DNA of 6,924 nucleotides from Gemmataceae bacterium (GTDB taxonomy: Bacteria > Planctomycetota > Planctomycetia > Gemmatales > Gemmataceae), in NCBI GenBank assembly GCA_025056835.1, contig JANWVS010000109.1, forward strand, positions 1 to 6,924, in the 5' to 3' direction. The position numbers and the translations under genes are program-made. The notes beneath the pieces were generated by a model. That model saw only the letters and a list, made by a program, of their open reading frames with translations. It was not told the origin of the DNA and ran no database searches. Of the stretch, positions 1 through 6,160 are shown piece after piece; position 1 is the stretch's first letter; each line of letters begins with the position of its first letter.

Positions 1-841
1 AGCCGCCGCTGTAGAGAACCAGACAGACCGCGAACGTCACGACCGCCAGGCCCAGCACCACCGGCAGGAAGTAGCGGGCGAGCCGATCGGCGGTCCGCTC
101 CAGGCCGGCTTTGTCGCGCAGGGCGCGGGCGGTCAGCTCGATCACTCGTCCGGCGACGGTTTGTTCCCCGACCTTGCGGGCCTCGATGGTCAAGGCGCCG
201 AAGCGGTTGATGCCGCCGGCCAGGACCTCATCGCCGGGTCCCTTTTCCAACGGCAGGCTCTCGCCGGTCAAGGCGCTGAGGTCGATCGCCGACCGGCCGT
301 CCACGACCACGCCGTCGACCGGGATCTTGCCGCCCGGCTTGACGACGACCCAATCGCCGACGCGCACTTCACTGGTGAGCACGCGGACCTCTTGGCCGTC
401 GCGAAGCAGCCAGCAGCGGTAGGGAAAGACTTCCACGATCTTGCGAATGGCCCGTTGCGCGCGTTCGTAGGTCAGCGCTTCGAGACATTCGCCCACCAGG
501 CCGATGAAGACCACCTCGGCGGCGACGAGTTCTTCGCGGAGGAGAATGGCGGCGAGGCAGGCGATGGCCAAGGCCAGATCGGCACCCAGCTTGCCGTCGA
601 GCAGCGCTTGCAGCGAGGTGTACAAGACGCGGGCGCCGCCCAGGACGGCGGCCACCAGGGCCAGGCGATAACCGTAGAGTTCCTGCGGCCAGTTCGCCAG
701 GGCATCGGAGCCGAGCCAGCCGACGAACTTGGGCAGCAGGTCCAGCCCCATCAAGACGGCGAGCAACCCCGTCAGCAGATACAGGCCCAGCGGGCTTTCT
801 TGCGCGAAGGCGGAGTCGCCATGGGAGATTTCGCGGTGCAT
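1..841 (-). CDS. Heavy-metal-translocating P-type (P1B) ATPase, N-terminal part, cut by window edge
   Basis: ATP-driven transporter of a transition-metal ion across the cytoplasmic membrane. The strand reads about 280 codons from an ATG at 839-841 to the left edge. Hydrophobic segments lie at about residues 19-36, 57-80 and 88-120, followed by the actuator domain (GDWVVVKPGGKIPVDG at about 161-176). The phosphatase motif TGES is at about 191-194, followed by LPLEKGPGDEVLAGG, and a further membrane helix starts near 257. This order is typical of P1B ATPases. The CPx-type metal site, DKTGT phosphorylation loop and ATP-binding domain would lie beyond the edge, so the metal cannot be named. No N-terminal HMA (CxxC) domain is present. 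An in-frame TAG at 902-904 and the absence of other ATG/GTG/TTG codons fix the start, although no clear Shine-Dalgarno precedes it. Family assignment is firm; substrate is unknown. Confidence 0.9.
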   Translation of the reverse strand, partial: MHREISHGDSAFAQESPLGLYLLTGLLAVLMGLDLLPKFVGWLGSDALANWPQELYGYRLALVAAVLGGARVLYTSLQALLDGKLGADLALAIACLAAILLREELVAAEVVFIGLVGECLEALTYERAQRAIRKIVEVFPYRCWLLRDGQEVRVLTSEVRVGDWVVVKPGGKIPVDGVVVDGRSAIDLSALTGESLPLEKGPGDEVLAGGINRFGALTIEARKVGEQTVAGRVIELTARALRDKAGLERTADRLARYFLPVVLGLAVVTFAVCLVLYSGG

Positions 842-965
842 AGGCCGGCAGAGGGCGGCGCGATCCGGCGCGGGCGGGCTGGGTGAGTCGGTGACGCCAT
901 CCTACGCCGTGGCCGCTCGGACGTCAATGGCTGTGCCGCCGGCACGCTACCGCAACCCCGCGGGC

Positions 966-1009
966 AAAAGCAAAACGAACGGCGCCCGCCGGGGCCGCCG
1001 ACGAGCGCC
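966..1009 (-). terminator. Possible Rho-independent terminator after the beta-barrel-like gene
   Basis: On the minus strand, 28 bases past the stop of the 1038-1940 gene, GGCGC (1005-1009) can pair with GCGCC (981-985) around a GC-rich, imperfectly paired interior. A T-rich run follows (966-979, read GTTCGTTTTGCTTTT). The stem is short and interrupted, so this is a weak candidate. A second small hairpin (GTGCC-GGC-GGCAC on the minus strand, 933-945) lies further downstream, before the ATPase gene. Confidence 0.3.
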
Positions 1010-1037
1010 GCAACCGCGGACAAACTGGGCCGAACGC

Positions 1038-1940
1038 TTAGAAAGCGTAGCCGATCGTCGCTTTGTAGAACGTCCCGGAGACCAGGTCTTGCAGGTCCCA
1101 GCCGGCGTTGACGCGGAGGAAGGCGTTGTTCGGCAGGGTCACTTGCAGGTAAGGACCGAGCCAGCTATAGATGTTGCGGGCCTCGCCGATTTCCGCCTTG
1201 GTGCGATACAGTTGTTCGAAGTGGACGCCGGCGGAAACGATCTGGGTCCAGTCGGTGTTGTCGGCCCAGGGGCGGAGGCCGGCAGTCACCCACCAGTGCA
1301 GGAAGTTGTTGTTCGAAGGGGCCGACGTGGCCGCGTAATAGGCCATGAACAGCTGGCCTTCGGTGTACTTGGCGGCGTGGCTGAAGCTGATCTGCGAGAC
1401 GATGCCTTCAAAGGCGTTGGCTCGGTCGGCGCTGGAGAGCAAGGCACCATTCAAGAAGCCGACGGCCGGATTGACGCTGACGGCGCCGTCGAGAATCGGA
1501 AAGCTGATTCCCGCCGCGACTTCGGTCCACAGTCCCGTCCCCGTCGTTCCGGAGGGAGTGAAGCCCGGGTTCGTCCAGAACAAGCCATAGAAGGTCAAGG
1601 CGCACTTGTCGGTGATGGCATACGAGCCATTGAGGATCGGGTAGAAGCCGAAGAAGCTGTCCTGGTTGAGCGTGACCGAGCCGGAGAATTTCTGCGCCGG
1701 TTCATCCGACGGCGCCATGAACGGATACGGCGTGCCCACGATGGTGGTCGTCCGCGGCTCCTGCTTGGCGACCTGGTCGAGCCATAGTTCTGGTTGAGGT
1801 TGGACGCCCGTCGTGGTCGTCGGAGAAAGCACGGCGGGGCCGGTCGCCGGGGTGCGCACACTCGAAGGCCCCTCCGCGGCCTTGGGCAACTCCGGCACCT
1901 GGCCCATCAACAAGGCGCACATCATCGCTGTCGGAACCAT
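1038..1940 (-). CDS. Exported, outer-membrane beta-barrel-like protein of unknown function
   Basis: A 300-residue protein I cannot assign to a named family. The N-terminus has a short hydrophobic stretch (residues 4-14, TAMMCALLMGQ) without the usual basic residues, so it is an atypical signal peptide. A Pro/Thr-rich, probably disordered segment runs to about residue 80. From about 85 to the end the protein alternates short polar and aromatic stretches in the manner of amphipathic beta-strands (SVTLNQDSFFGFYPILNGSY, ALTFYGLFW, LFMAYYA, FLHWWVTAGL, YLQVTL, FLRVNAGWDL). It ends in FYKATIGYAF with a C-terminal Phe, as many outer-membrane barrels do. An in-frame TGA lies 10 codons upstream of the ATG, so this is the only ATG start; AAGGA sits 9 bases before it. 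It stands alone between two intergenic gaps. A periplasmic or surface beta-sandwich is the alternative. Confidence 0.72.
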   Translation of the reverse strand: MVPTAMMCALLMGQVPELPKAAEGPSSVRTPATGPAVLSPTTTTGVQPQPELWLDQVAKQEPRTTTIVGTPYPFMAPSDEPAQKFSGSVTLNQDSFFGFYPILNGSYAITDKCALTFYGLFWTNPGFTPSGTTGTGLWTEVAAGISFPILDGAVSVNPAVGFLNGALLSSADRANAFEGIVSQISFSHAAKYTEGQLFMAYYAATSAPSNNNFLHWWVTAGLRPWADNTDWTQIVSAGVHFEQLYRTKAEIGEARNIYSWLGPYLQVTLPNNAFLRVNAGWDLQDLVSGTFYKATIGYAF

Positions 1941-2120
1941 TGCTGGCCATCCTTGACAGTAAAGTCGGAATCAGCCGCGGCCCGCCGCAACCGTTGCAGC
2001 CGTGCGACCGCGACTTCGAAGCAACTTGGGGGAGAGGAACCAGAATTCTACATCGGCCGCAAATAGCAAGAATATGAGCTTTGCGATTTTTCTCGAGGAG
2101 CAGGAAAGTAAGGGTTAATC

Positions 2121-2146
2121 GCTTAAGTAAGCTGGGCAGGCCCAGC
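2121..2146. repeat. Two adjacent small palindromes sharing an AG centre
   Basis: GCTTA-AG-TAAGC (2121-2132) runs directly into GCTGGGC-AG-GCCCAGC (2131-2146), overlapping by two bases. Both are perfect inverted repeats of 5 and 7 bases around the same AG dinucleotide. They lie about 190 bases upstream of the beta-barrel-like gene, at the edge of the A+T-rich stretch. They could be an operator or an RNA hairpin; chance is also possible for arms this short. Confidence 0.4.
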
Positions 2147-2245
2147 CGGACGGCGCGGCGCAAAGCTGCTGAGTTGGGGCAAGGACGATGGTCCGCATCG
2201 GCCGGGGCAGGGCTGGTCGATTGTGCTATCCGTCCTTGTGGGTCG

Positions 2246-2258
2246 GCCGGAAACCGGC
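2246..2258. repeat. Small hairpin GCCGG-AAA-CCGGC
   Basis: A perfect 5-bp stem with a three-base loop (GCCGG at 2246-2250, CCGGC at 2254-2258), downstream of the RidA stop on the minus strand. There is no T-run after it in either direction, so it is not by itself a Rho-independent terminator. It is one element of the inverted-repeat cluster in this gap. Confidence 0.35.
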
Positions 2259-2274
2259 GTCGTTGGGGGCGAAA

Positions 2275-2306
2275 GATAAACGATTTGGGCCGCGACGGGA
2301 CGGCCC
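2275..2306 (-). terminator. Candidate terminator downstream of the RidA-like gene
   Basis: Reading on the minus strand 20 bases after the RidA stop, GGGCCG (2301-2306) pairs perfectly with CGGCCC (2287-2292) across an 8-base loop. A moderately T-rich stretch (AAATCGTTTATCTTT) follows. The GC-only 6-bp stem and its position fit an intrinsic terminator, but the T-run is interrupted, so termination may be partial. Confidence 0.4.
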
Positions 2307-2325
2307 CGGGCGGGGCGGCGCCGGC

Positions 2326-2895
2326 TCATTTCCGCACCTGAAAGATGCACTCGATCTCGACCGGGATGCCGCCGGGCAGGGAGGCCATGCCGACGGCGCT
2401 GCGGGCGCCTTTGCCGCGCTCAGGGCCGAAAATCTCGACCATCAAATCGCTAAAGCCGTTGATCACTTGCGGATGGTGCTTGAAATCCGCCGTGGCGTTG
2501 ACCATGCCCAGCGTCTTGACCAGGCGCTCGACGCGATCGAGACTTCCCAGCTCGGCCTTGACGACGGCTAAAATCTGCAAACCCACGTCGCGGGCCGCCG
2601 CCTTGCCCTTGGCCACGTCGTAATCGTCGCCCAACCGTCCGACCAGCCCCGCCCGCGGCCCCGTGCCCGAGACATACAACAAGTCGCCGACACGCACGGC
2701 GCTGACCAGCGTGTTGGTCGGCTTGGCCGGGGTCGGCAGCGTGATGCCCAACTCGCGCAGCCGGGCCTCGGCGCTGCCGGCCTGCACGGGCGTCGCCGGC
2801 GCCGGTGCCGAGAGCCACGCGGCCAGGCCCAATCCCGCTGCCACGCCGACGCCCACCCAGCCCAGCGGCTTCGCCCAACGGAAGGTTGCGGACAT
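2326..2895 (-). CDS. RidA/YjgF-family protein with N-terminal membrane anchor or signal peptide
   Basis: A 189-residue member of the Rid family; archetypal members hydrolyse reactive enamine/imine intermediates of amino-acid metabolism. Residues 41-189 form the Rid fold: GITLPTPAKPTNT (50-62), LLYVSGTGPR (72-81), LGSLDRVERLVKTLGMVN (116-133), VINGFSDLMVEIFG (144-157) and GARSAVGMASLPGG (163-176), then VEIECIF. By alignment with E. coli RidA, the catalytic Arg105 corresponds to Arg165 and Glu120 to Glu180, with identical spacing, so deaminase chemistry is plausible. Unlike the roughly 130-residue cytosolic members, it has about 45 extra N-terminal residues: a hydrophobic segment (about 11-29) and an Ala/Pro-rich linker (30-40). 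It is therefore probably anchored or exported. The start is supported by GGAGG eight bases upstream; longer in-frame starts would lose this. The gene is divergent from the CotH-type gene. Family call is firm; substrate and location are inferred. Confidence 0.9.
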   Translation of the reverse strand: MSATFRWAKPLGWVGVGVAAGLGLAAWLSAPAPATPVQAGSAEARLRELGITLPTPAKPTNTLVSAVRVGDLLYVSGTGPRAGLVGRLGDDYDVAKGKAAARDVGLQILAVVKAELGSLDRVERLVKTLGMVNATADFKHHPQVINGFSDLMVEIFGPERGKGARSAVGMASLPGGIPVEIECIFQVRK

Positions 2896-2903
2896 GGAAA
2901 CAG

Positions 2904-2908
2904 CCTCC
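2904..2908 (-). promoter_or_regulatory. Shine-Dalgarno site of the RidA-like gene
   Basis: GGAGG on the minus strand, eight bases before the ATG at 2893-2895. It is one of the strongest ribosome-binding sites in the window. It selects the start that places the hydrophobic anchor directly at the N-terminus rather than the open frame extending further upstream. Confidence 0.8.
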
Positions 2909-2972
2909 AAACGATCGGGGACGCGCCGGTGGGACCGCGGCCGCCCGTCCCCCAGCGGCCAGGGTGCCTTGG

Positions 2973-3020
2973 GGCATTGTAGGTGCTGAAACCGCCGCGG
3001 CCGATCTGGAGTACAATGCC
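2973..3020. promoter_or_regulatory. Divergent promoter region with 9-bp inverted repeat containing two TACAAT boxes
   Basis: GGCATTGTA (2973-2981) and TACAATGCC (3012-3020) are perfect inverted repeats 30 bases apart in the RidA/CotH intergenic region. Each arm contains TACAAT, which differs from the sigma-70 -10 consensus by one base. On the minus strand it occupies 2976-2981, facing the RidA gene; on the plus strand 3012-3017, facing the CotH gene. The geometry fits paired outward promoters or a dimer-binding operator. No good -35 box is found 16-18 bases upstream of either, so promoter function is inferred. Confidence 0.45.
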
Positions 3021-3023
3021 GAT

Positions 3024-4865
3024 ATGCGAATGCTGTCGATGCTTTGCCTTGCCGCCGCGACGAGCTGGGCGGCCCCGCTGAGGGGACAACCAAACCGCAC
3101 CGCCGACGATCCTGCCGCGCCGCTGTTCGGACCCGACAAGGTCTGGACCGCGCACTTGCGGATCGGCGCCCAGGAATGGAACGACATGCTGCCGACCCGG
3201 TCGTTTTTCGGTCCGCAGCCCAAGCCGAAAGCGAAGCAGGCCGATCCCGCCGCTCCGCCCCGTCCCGCGGCCCCGCCCCGCGGCGGCTTCGGCTTCGACT
3301 TTCCCTACGTCAAGGCCGATTGCGAATTCGCCGGCGTCCTGTTCCAAGACGTCGGCGTACGCTTCAAAGGCAATTCGTCCTATGCCATGTCCGGCCCGAC
3401 GATCAAAAAGCCCTTCAAGATCGACTTCAACCGCTTCGTCAAGGGGCAGCACCTGCACGGCCTGAAGACGATCAACCTGGCGAACAATTTCGGCGAGCCG
3501 ACGCAGGTCCGCGAGGCCCTGGCTTATTTCGTCTTCCGCGCCGCCGGCGTGCCCGCGCCGCGCACGGCCTTCGTCGAGCTGTACCTCACCGTTCCCGGCC
3601 GCTACGACCGCGAACTGGCCGGACTGTACACGCTCATCGAGCAGGTCGACAAGACGTTTCTCAAGCGGCACTTCGGCGACGGCAGCGGCATGTTGCTGAA
3701 GCCGGAGGGCTTTCACGACCTGCCCTACCTCGGCCCCGACTGGTCGCCTTACGCCGAGCTGTACCGTCCCAAAGACGACCCGGAGGCGCAGGCCCGCCAA
3801 CGGCTCATCGACTTCACCCGCCTCGTCCATTTTGCCGACGACGCCGCCTTCCGCCGCGAGATCGACCGCTACCTCGACGTCGACCGCTTCCTCCGCTACC
3901 TCGCGGCCTGTGCGCTGATGGTCAACGTCGATAGTTTCATCGGCACCGGCCACAACTATTTCCTGTATCTCAACCCGACCGACAACCGCTTCACCTTTCT
4001 GCCCTGGGACCTCAACAGCACCTTTGGTCTGTTTCCCTTGCCGGGCGCCGCCGCCGCCCAGACGGCGTGGACGATCCACAAGCCGTACTTCGGCAGCAAC
4101 CGCCTGGTGGAGCGCGTGTTGGCCATGCCGGCCAACGCCGCCGCCTATCGGCAGCATCTCGCCGCCTTGAACGACAAGCTCGTTCCCGCCCAGCGGCTCA
4201 TCGCCGAGATCGACGTCATGCAGCGGGCCATTGCCAAGACCGTGGCCAAGGAAGCGGCCGGCAAGAAAGCAGGATGGTTCGACTTGATGCTCCTGGGGCA
4301 GCCGGCCGACTTGAAGACCTTCGTCGCCGCCCGCTCGGCGTCGATAAAGGCCCAGCTTTCCGAGCGGGCAGAAGGCAAGGAACTGTCGCTGGGTTGGTTC
4401 GACTTCGGCAAGCGCCCGCCGCTCGGCAAGCAGTTCGCCCGGCCGCTGACCCTTGCCGCCGACGCGGACCAGGACGGCAAACTGTCGCGTGCCGAGCTGA
4501 AAACGCTGGTGGACCGCTTCCTGACCGAATGCGATCGCGATCGCCAAGGCGCAATCTCGGAAAAGGCCCTGGCCGCGGGACTGGCGCGCGTGTTGCCCAA
4601 GCCGGCGCTGTTCGGCTTCGCGCCGCCGCACCTGCCGCAATTCGCCGCGGCCCATTATGCCGGCCTGATCTTCGCCCGCGCCGGCCCGGCCCAGGCTGCC
4701 CTCGACCGTGCTGCCTTGCTGGCACAGGCCGAGGCGTTTTTCACGGCCGCCGATGGCAACCGCGACGGCCTGCTCGACGAACCCGAGCTGACCGCGGCCC
4801 TCGATGCCGTGCCAACGGCCCCGTTGGTCTACGGCCGACCGGTCCCATTTGCTGCCAAGAAGTGA
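3024..4865 (+). CDS. Secreted CotH kinase-family protein with C-terminal EF-hand calcium-binding motifs
   Basis: A 613-residue protein. CotH proteins are atypical kinases; in Bacillus the family member phosphorylates spore-coat proteins, whereas the substrate here is unknown. Residues 1-22 form a signal peptide (MRMLSMLCLAAATSWA). After a Pro/Lys-rich insertion (64-90) comes the CotH domain: VRFKGNSS (112-119), KKPFKIDFNRF (128-138), GLYTLIEQVDKTFLKRHF (200-217), GHNYFLYLN (309-317) and FLPWDLNSTFG (325-335). In the last motif Asp329 is kept, but the second acidic position common in the family (WDLD) is Asn331. The tail has a canonical EF-hand loop at 480-491 (DADQDGKLSRAE), a degenerate one at 504-515 (Gln at position 5, Ala at 12) and a canonical one at 577-588 (DGNRDGLLDEPE). 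The start is the first Met giving a clean signal peptide; GGAG lies 12 bases upstream, rather far. It is divergent from the RidA gene and convergent with carA. Confidence 0.9.
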   Translation: MRMLSMLCLAAATSWAAPLRGQPNRTADDPAAPLFGPDKVWTAHLRIGAQEWNDMLPTRSFFGPQPKPKAKQADPAAPPRPAAPPRGGFGFDFPYVKADCEFAGVLFQDVGVRFKGNSSYAMSGPTIKKPFKIDFNRFVKGQHLHGLKTINLANNFGEPTQVREALAYFVFRAAGVPAPRTAFVELYLTVPGRYDRELAGLYTLIEQVDKTFLKRHFGDGSGMLLKPEGFHDLPYLGPDWSPYAELYRPKDDPEAQARQRLIDFTRLVHFADDAAFRREIDRYLDVDRFLRYLAACALMVNVDSFIGTGHNYFLYLNPTDNRFTFLPWDLNSTFGLFPLPGAAAAQTAWTIHKPYFGSNRLVERVLAMPANAAAYRQHLAALNDKLVPAQRLIAEIDVMQRAIAKTVAKEAAGKKAGWFDLMLLGQPADLKTFVAARSASIKAQLSERAEGKELSLGWFDFGKRPPLGKQFARPLTLAADADQDGKLSRAELKTLVDRFLTECDRDRQGAISEKALAAGLARVLPKPALFGFAPPHLPQFAAAHYAGLIFARAGPAQAALDRAALLAQAEAFFTAADGNRDGLLDEPELTAALDAVPTAPLVYGRPVPFAAKK

Positions 4866-4880
4866 TCCTCCGCGCCGCGC

Positions 4881-5999
4881 TCATTCCATCAAGCGGCGGA
4901 ACTCCTCGAACAAGTAGCTGCTGTCGTGCGGGCCGGCCGAGGCTTCCGGATGGTACTGAACGCTGAAGATCGGCCATCGCCGGTGGCGCAGGCCTTCGAG
5001 CGTACCGTCGTTGAGGTTGATGTGCGTGGCCTCGACGTCGGGCGGCAGCGTCGCCGTATCGACCGCAAAGCCGTGGTTCTGCGTGGTAATCTCGACCCGC
5101 TGGGTGCGGCGATTGAGCACCGGCTGGTTGGCGCCGCGGTGGCCGAACTTGAGCTTGAAGGTCTTGGCTCCCAAGGCCAGGCCGAGCAGCTGATGCCCCA
5201 GGCAGATGCCGAAAATCGGTTTCTTGCCCAGCAGGTGGCGGATGGTCTCGTGGGCGTAGGTCAACGGCTCGGGATCGCCGGGACCGTTGGACAGGAAGAT
5301 GCCGTCGGGCTGGAGGTCAAGAATCTCCTGGGGACTGGCCGAACCGGGCACGACGGTGACGTCGCAGCCCACTTCGGTCAGGCAGCGAAGGATGTTCCAC
5401 TTCATCCCGAAGTCCAGGGCCACGACTTTGTGGCGCCGTCGGCCCGGATGCAGTTCTTGCGAGGCCAACGGGCTGCAAAAACCTTCGCGCCAGGTGAACG
5501 GCGCGGGCGGCATGACGGTCTTGGCAAGGTCGCGGCCGACGATGCTCGGCAGCGCCTGGGCCTTGCGCACCAGCGACACGTCATCCAGGTCGGTGGTCGA
5601 AAGGACGCCGTTCATCGTGCCCCGGACGCGCAGGCGGCGGACCAACGCCCGGGTGTCGATCCCTTCCAGGCCGATGACGCCGTGTTCGGCCAGGTAGGCT
5701 TCGAGCGTGGCGGTCGCCCGATAGTTGCTGGGGATGCGGCTCAGCTCGCGGACGACGAAGCCCTCGACCTGCGGGCGGCGCGACTCGCGGTCTTCGGCGT
5801 TGACGCCGTAGTTGCCGATCTGGGGATAGGTCATGGTGACGATCTGCCCTTTGTAGGACGGATCGGTGAGGACCTCCTGGTAGCCGGTCATGCTGGTGTT
5901 GAAGACGACTTCGCCGCTGGTTTCGCCGGTAGCGCCGAAGGCCCAACCGGTGTAGACGGCGCCGTCTTCGAGAGCCAGTTTGGCAGGGGATCGCGTCAT
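4881..5999 (-). CDS. carA: Carbamoyl-phosphate synthase small (glutaminase) subunit
   Basis: A 372-residue protein, near the usual length (E. coli 382). It hydrolyses glutamine and channels ammonia to the large subunit CarB, making carbamoyl phosphate for arginine and pyrimidine synthesis in the cytoplasm. The N-terminal CarA domain begins [13 protein letters not shown] (6-18), with [17 protein letters not shown] (33-49) and [12 protein letters not shown] (113-124). The class I glutamine amidotransferase domain covers about 190-372. Nucleophile Cys266 lies in GICLGHQ; His350 and Glu352 lie in QYHPEAS. These match E. coli Cys269, His353 and Glu355 with a constant offset of three. The oxyanion region SNGPGDP (237-243) is intact. 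The start at 5997-5999 matches the family N-terminus; GGAGAAG lies 11 bases upstream. An open frame extends 29 codons further, but without family similarity. carB is not adjacent. It converges on the CotH gene with 15 bases between stops. Confidence 0.97.
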   Translation of the reverse strand: MTRSPAKLALEDGAVYTGWAFGATGETSGEVVFNTSMTGYQEVLTDPSYKGQIVTMTYPQIGNYGVNAEDRESRRPQVEGFVVRELSRIPSNYRATATLEAYLAEHGVIGLEGIDTRALVRRLRVRGTMNGVLSTTDLDDVSLVRKAQALPSIVGRDLAKTVMPPAPFTWREGFCSPLASQELHPGRRRHKVVALDFGMKWNILRCLTEVGCDVTVVPGSASPQEILDLQPDGIFLSNGPGDPEPLTYAHETIRHLLGKKPIFGICLGHQLLGLALGAKTFKLKFGHRGANQPVLNRRTQRVEITTQNHGFAVDTATLPPDVEATHINLNDGTLEGLRHRRWPIFSVQYHPEASAGPHDSSYLFEEFRRLME

Positions 6000-6003
6000 G
6001 GTC

Positions 6004-6033
6004 TTGGGAACTTCTCCGTGAGGATACGATAAT
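6004..6033 (+). promoter_or_regulatory. Candidate sigma-70 promoter for the TPR gene
   Basis: TTGGGA (6004-6009, four of six consensus bases) and GATAAT (6028-6033, five of six) are separated by 18 bases, in the carA/TPR divergent intergenic region. They point toward the TPR gene and would give a leader of about 120 bases. The A+T-rich core at about 6019-6045 may also serve carA in the other direction, though I could not pick a convincing minus-strand pair. It overlaps the presumed carA ribosome-binding region (6011-6017), so transcription of the two genes might interfere. Confidence 0.35.
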
Positions 6034-6147
6034 GACAGCATACGGATTCGCCGTCGGTCAGCAGCGCCGCCGGGCCTGACAACCACCGGTGCGCCGCCGG
6101 GCGGGCGCGTCGGGAACGCAGCGGCGGAGGGCAGCGACGGCGAACCA

Positions 6148-6152
6148 GGGAG
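6148..6152 (+). promoter_or_regulatory. Shine-Dalgarno site of the TPR gene
   Basis: GGGAG with an eight-base spacer to the ATG at 6161-6163. It supports this start, which places the membrane anchor at the extreme N-terminus. Confidence 0.7.
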
Positions 6153-6160
6153 ACGAGACG

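Larger units (their letters stand above)
1941..2325. other. 385-base intergenic gap with several inverted repeats, no gene seen
   Basis: No credible coding region; the open frames crossing it are low-complexity Arg/Ala-rich translations without recognisable domains. The part nearest the beta-barrel-like gene (about 2040-2130) is clearly richer in A+T than its surroundings, as expected for a promoter of that minus-strand gene. A TAGAAT resembling a -10 box lies on the minus strand at 2045-2050, but no good -35 accompanies it. The part nearest the RidA gene (about 2131-2306) carries several inverted repeats: 2131-2146, an 8-base pair of arms at 2180-2187/2231-2238, 2246-2258 and 2287-2306. Together they suggest a structured 3' untranslated region or terminators for RidA. 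Confidence 0.6.

Noticed and set aside
161..886. A 241-codon plus-strand open frame opposite the ATPase gene
   Set aside because: Antisense shadow: the minus strand encodes an intact P1B ATPase with the TGES motif, and the plus-strand product is low-complexity without domains.
729..1787. A 352-codon plus-strand open frame opposite the beta-barrel-like gene
   Set aside because: It crosses an intergenic gap and the antisense of two genes. The product is Arg/Gly/Glu-rich with no domain, whereas the minus-strand product has a protein-like pattern with strand alternation and a terminal Phe.
1702..2163. A 153-codon minus-strand frame overlapping the start of the beta-barrel-like gene
   Set aside because: Its second half is an out-of-frame reading of the beta-barrel-like gene and the first half lies in the intergenic gap; no domain is recognisable.
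2805..3023. 73-codon N-terminal extension of the CotH-type protein
   Set aside because: It overlaps the RidA gene antisense and would bury the signal peptide inside the protein; the ATG at 3024 gives a signal peptide at the N-terminus.
2568..4655. A 695-codon open frame on the minus strand, antisense to the CotH gene and overlapping the RidA gene
   Set aside because: It lies exactly opposite a well-supported CotH/EF-hand protein, lacks recognisable domains, and ends as an out-of-frame reading of the RidA gene. High GC at third codon positions removes stops from the opposite strand.
4926..6032. A 368-codon plus-strand open frame opposite carA
   Set aside because: carA has all catalytic residues in the opposite strand; the frame is its shadow.
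6000..6086. N-terminal 29-codon extension of carA
   Set aside because: The extension ([15 protein letters not shown] and onward) has no counterpart in CarA proteins, and the family N-terminus begins at the ATG at 5997-5999.
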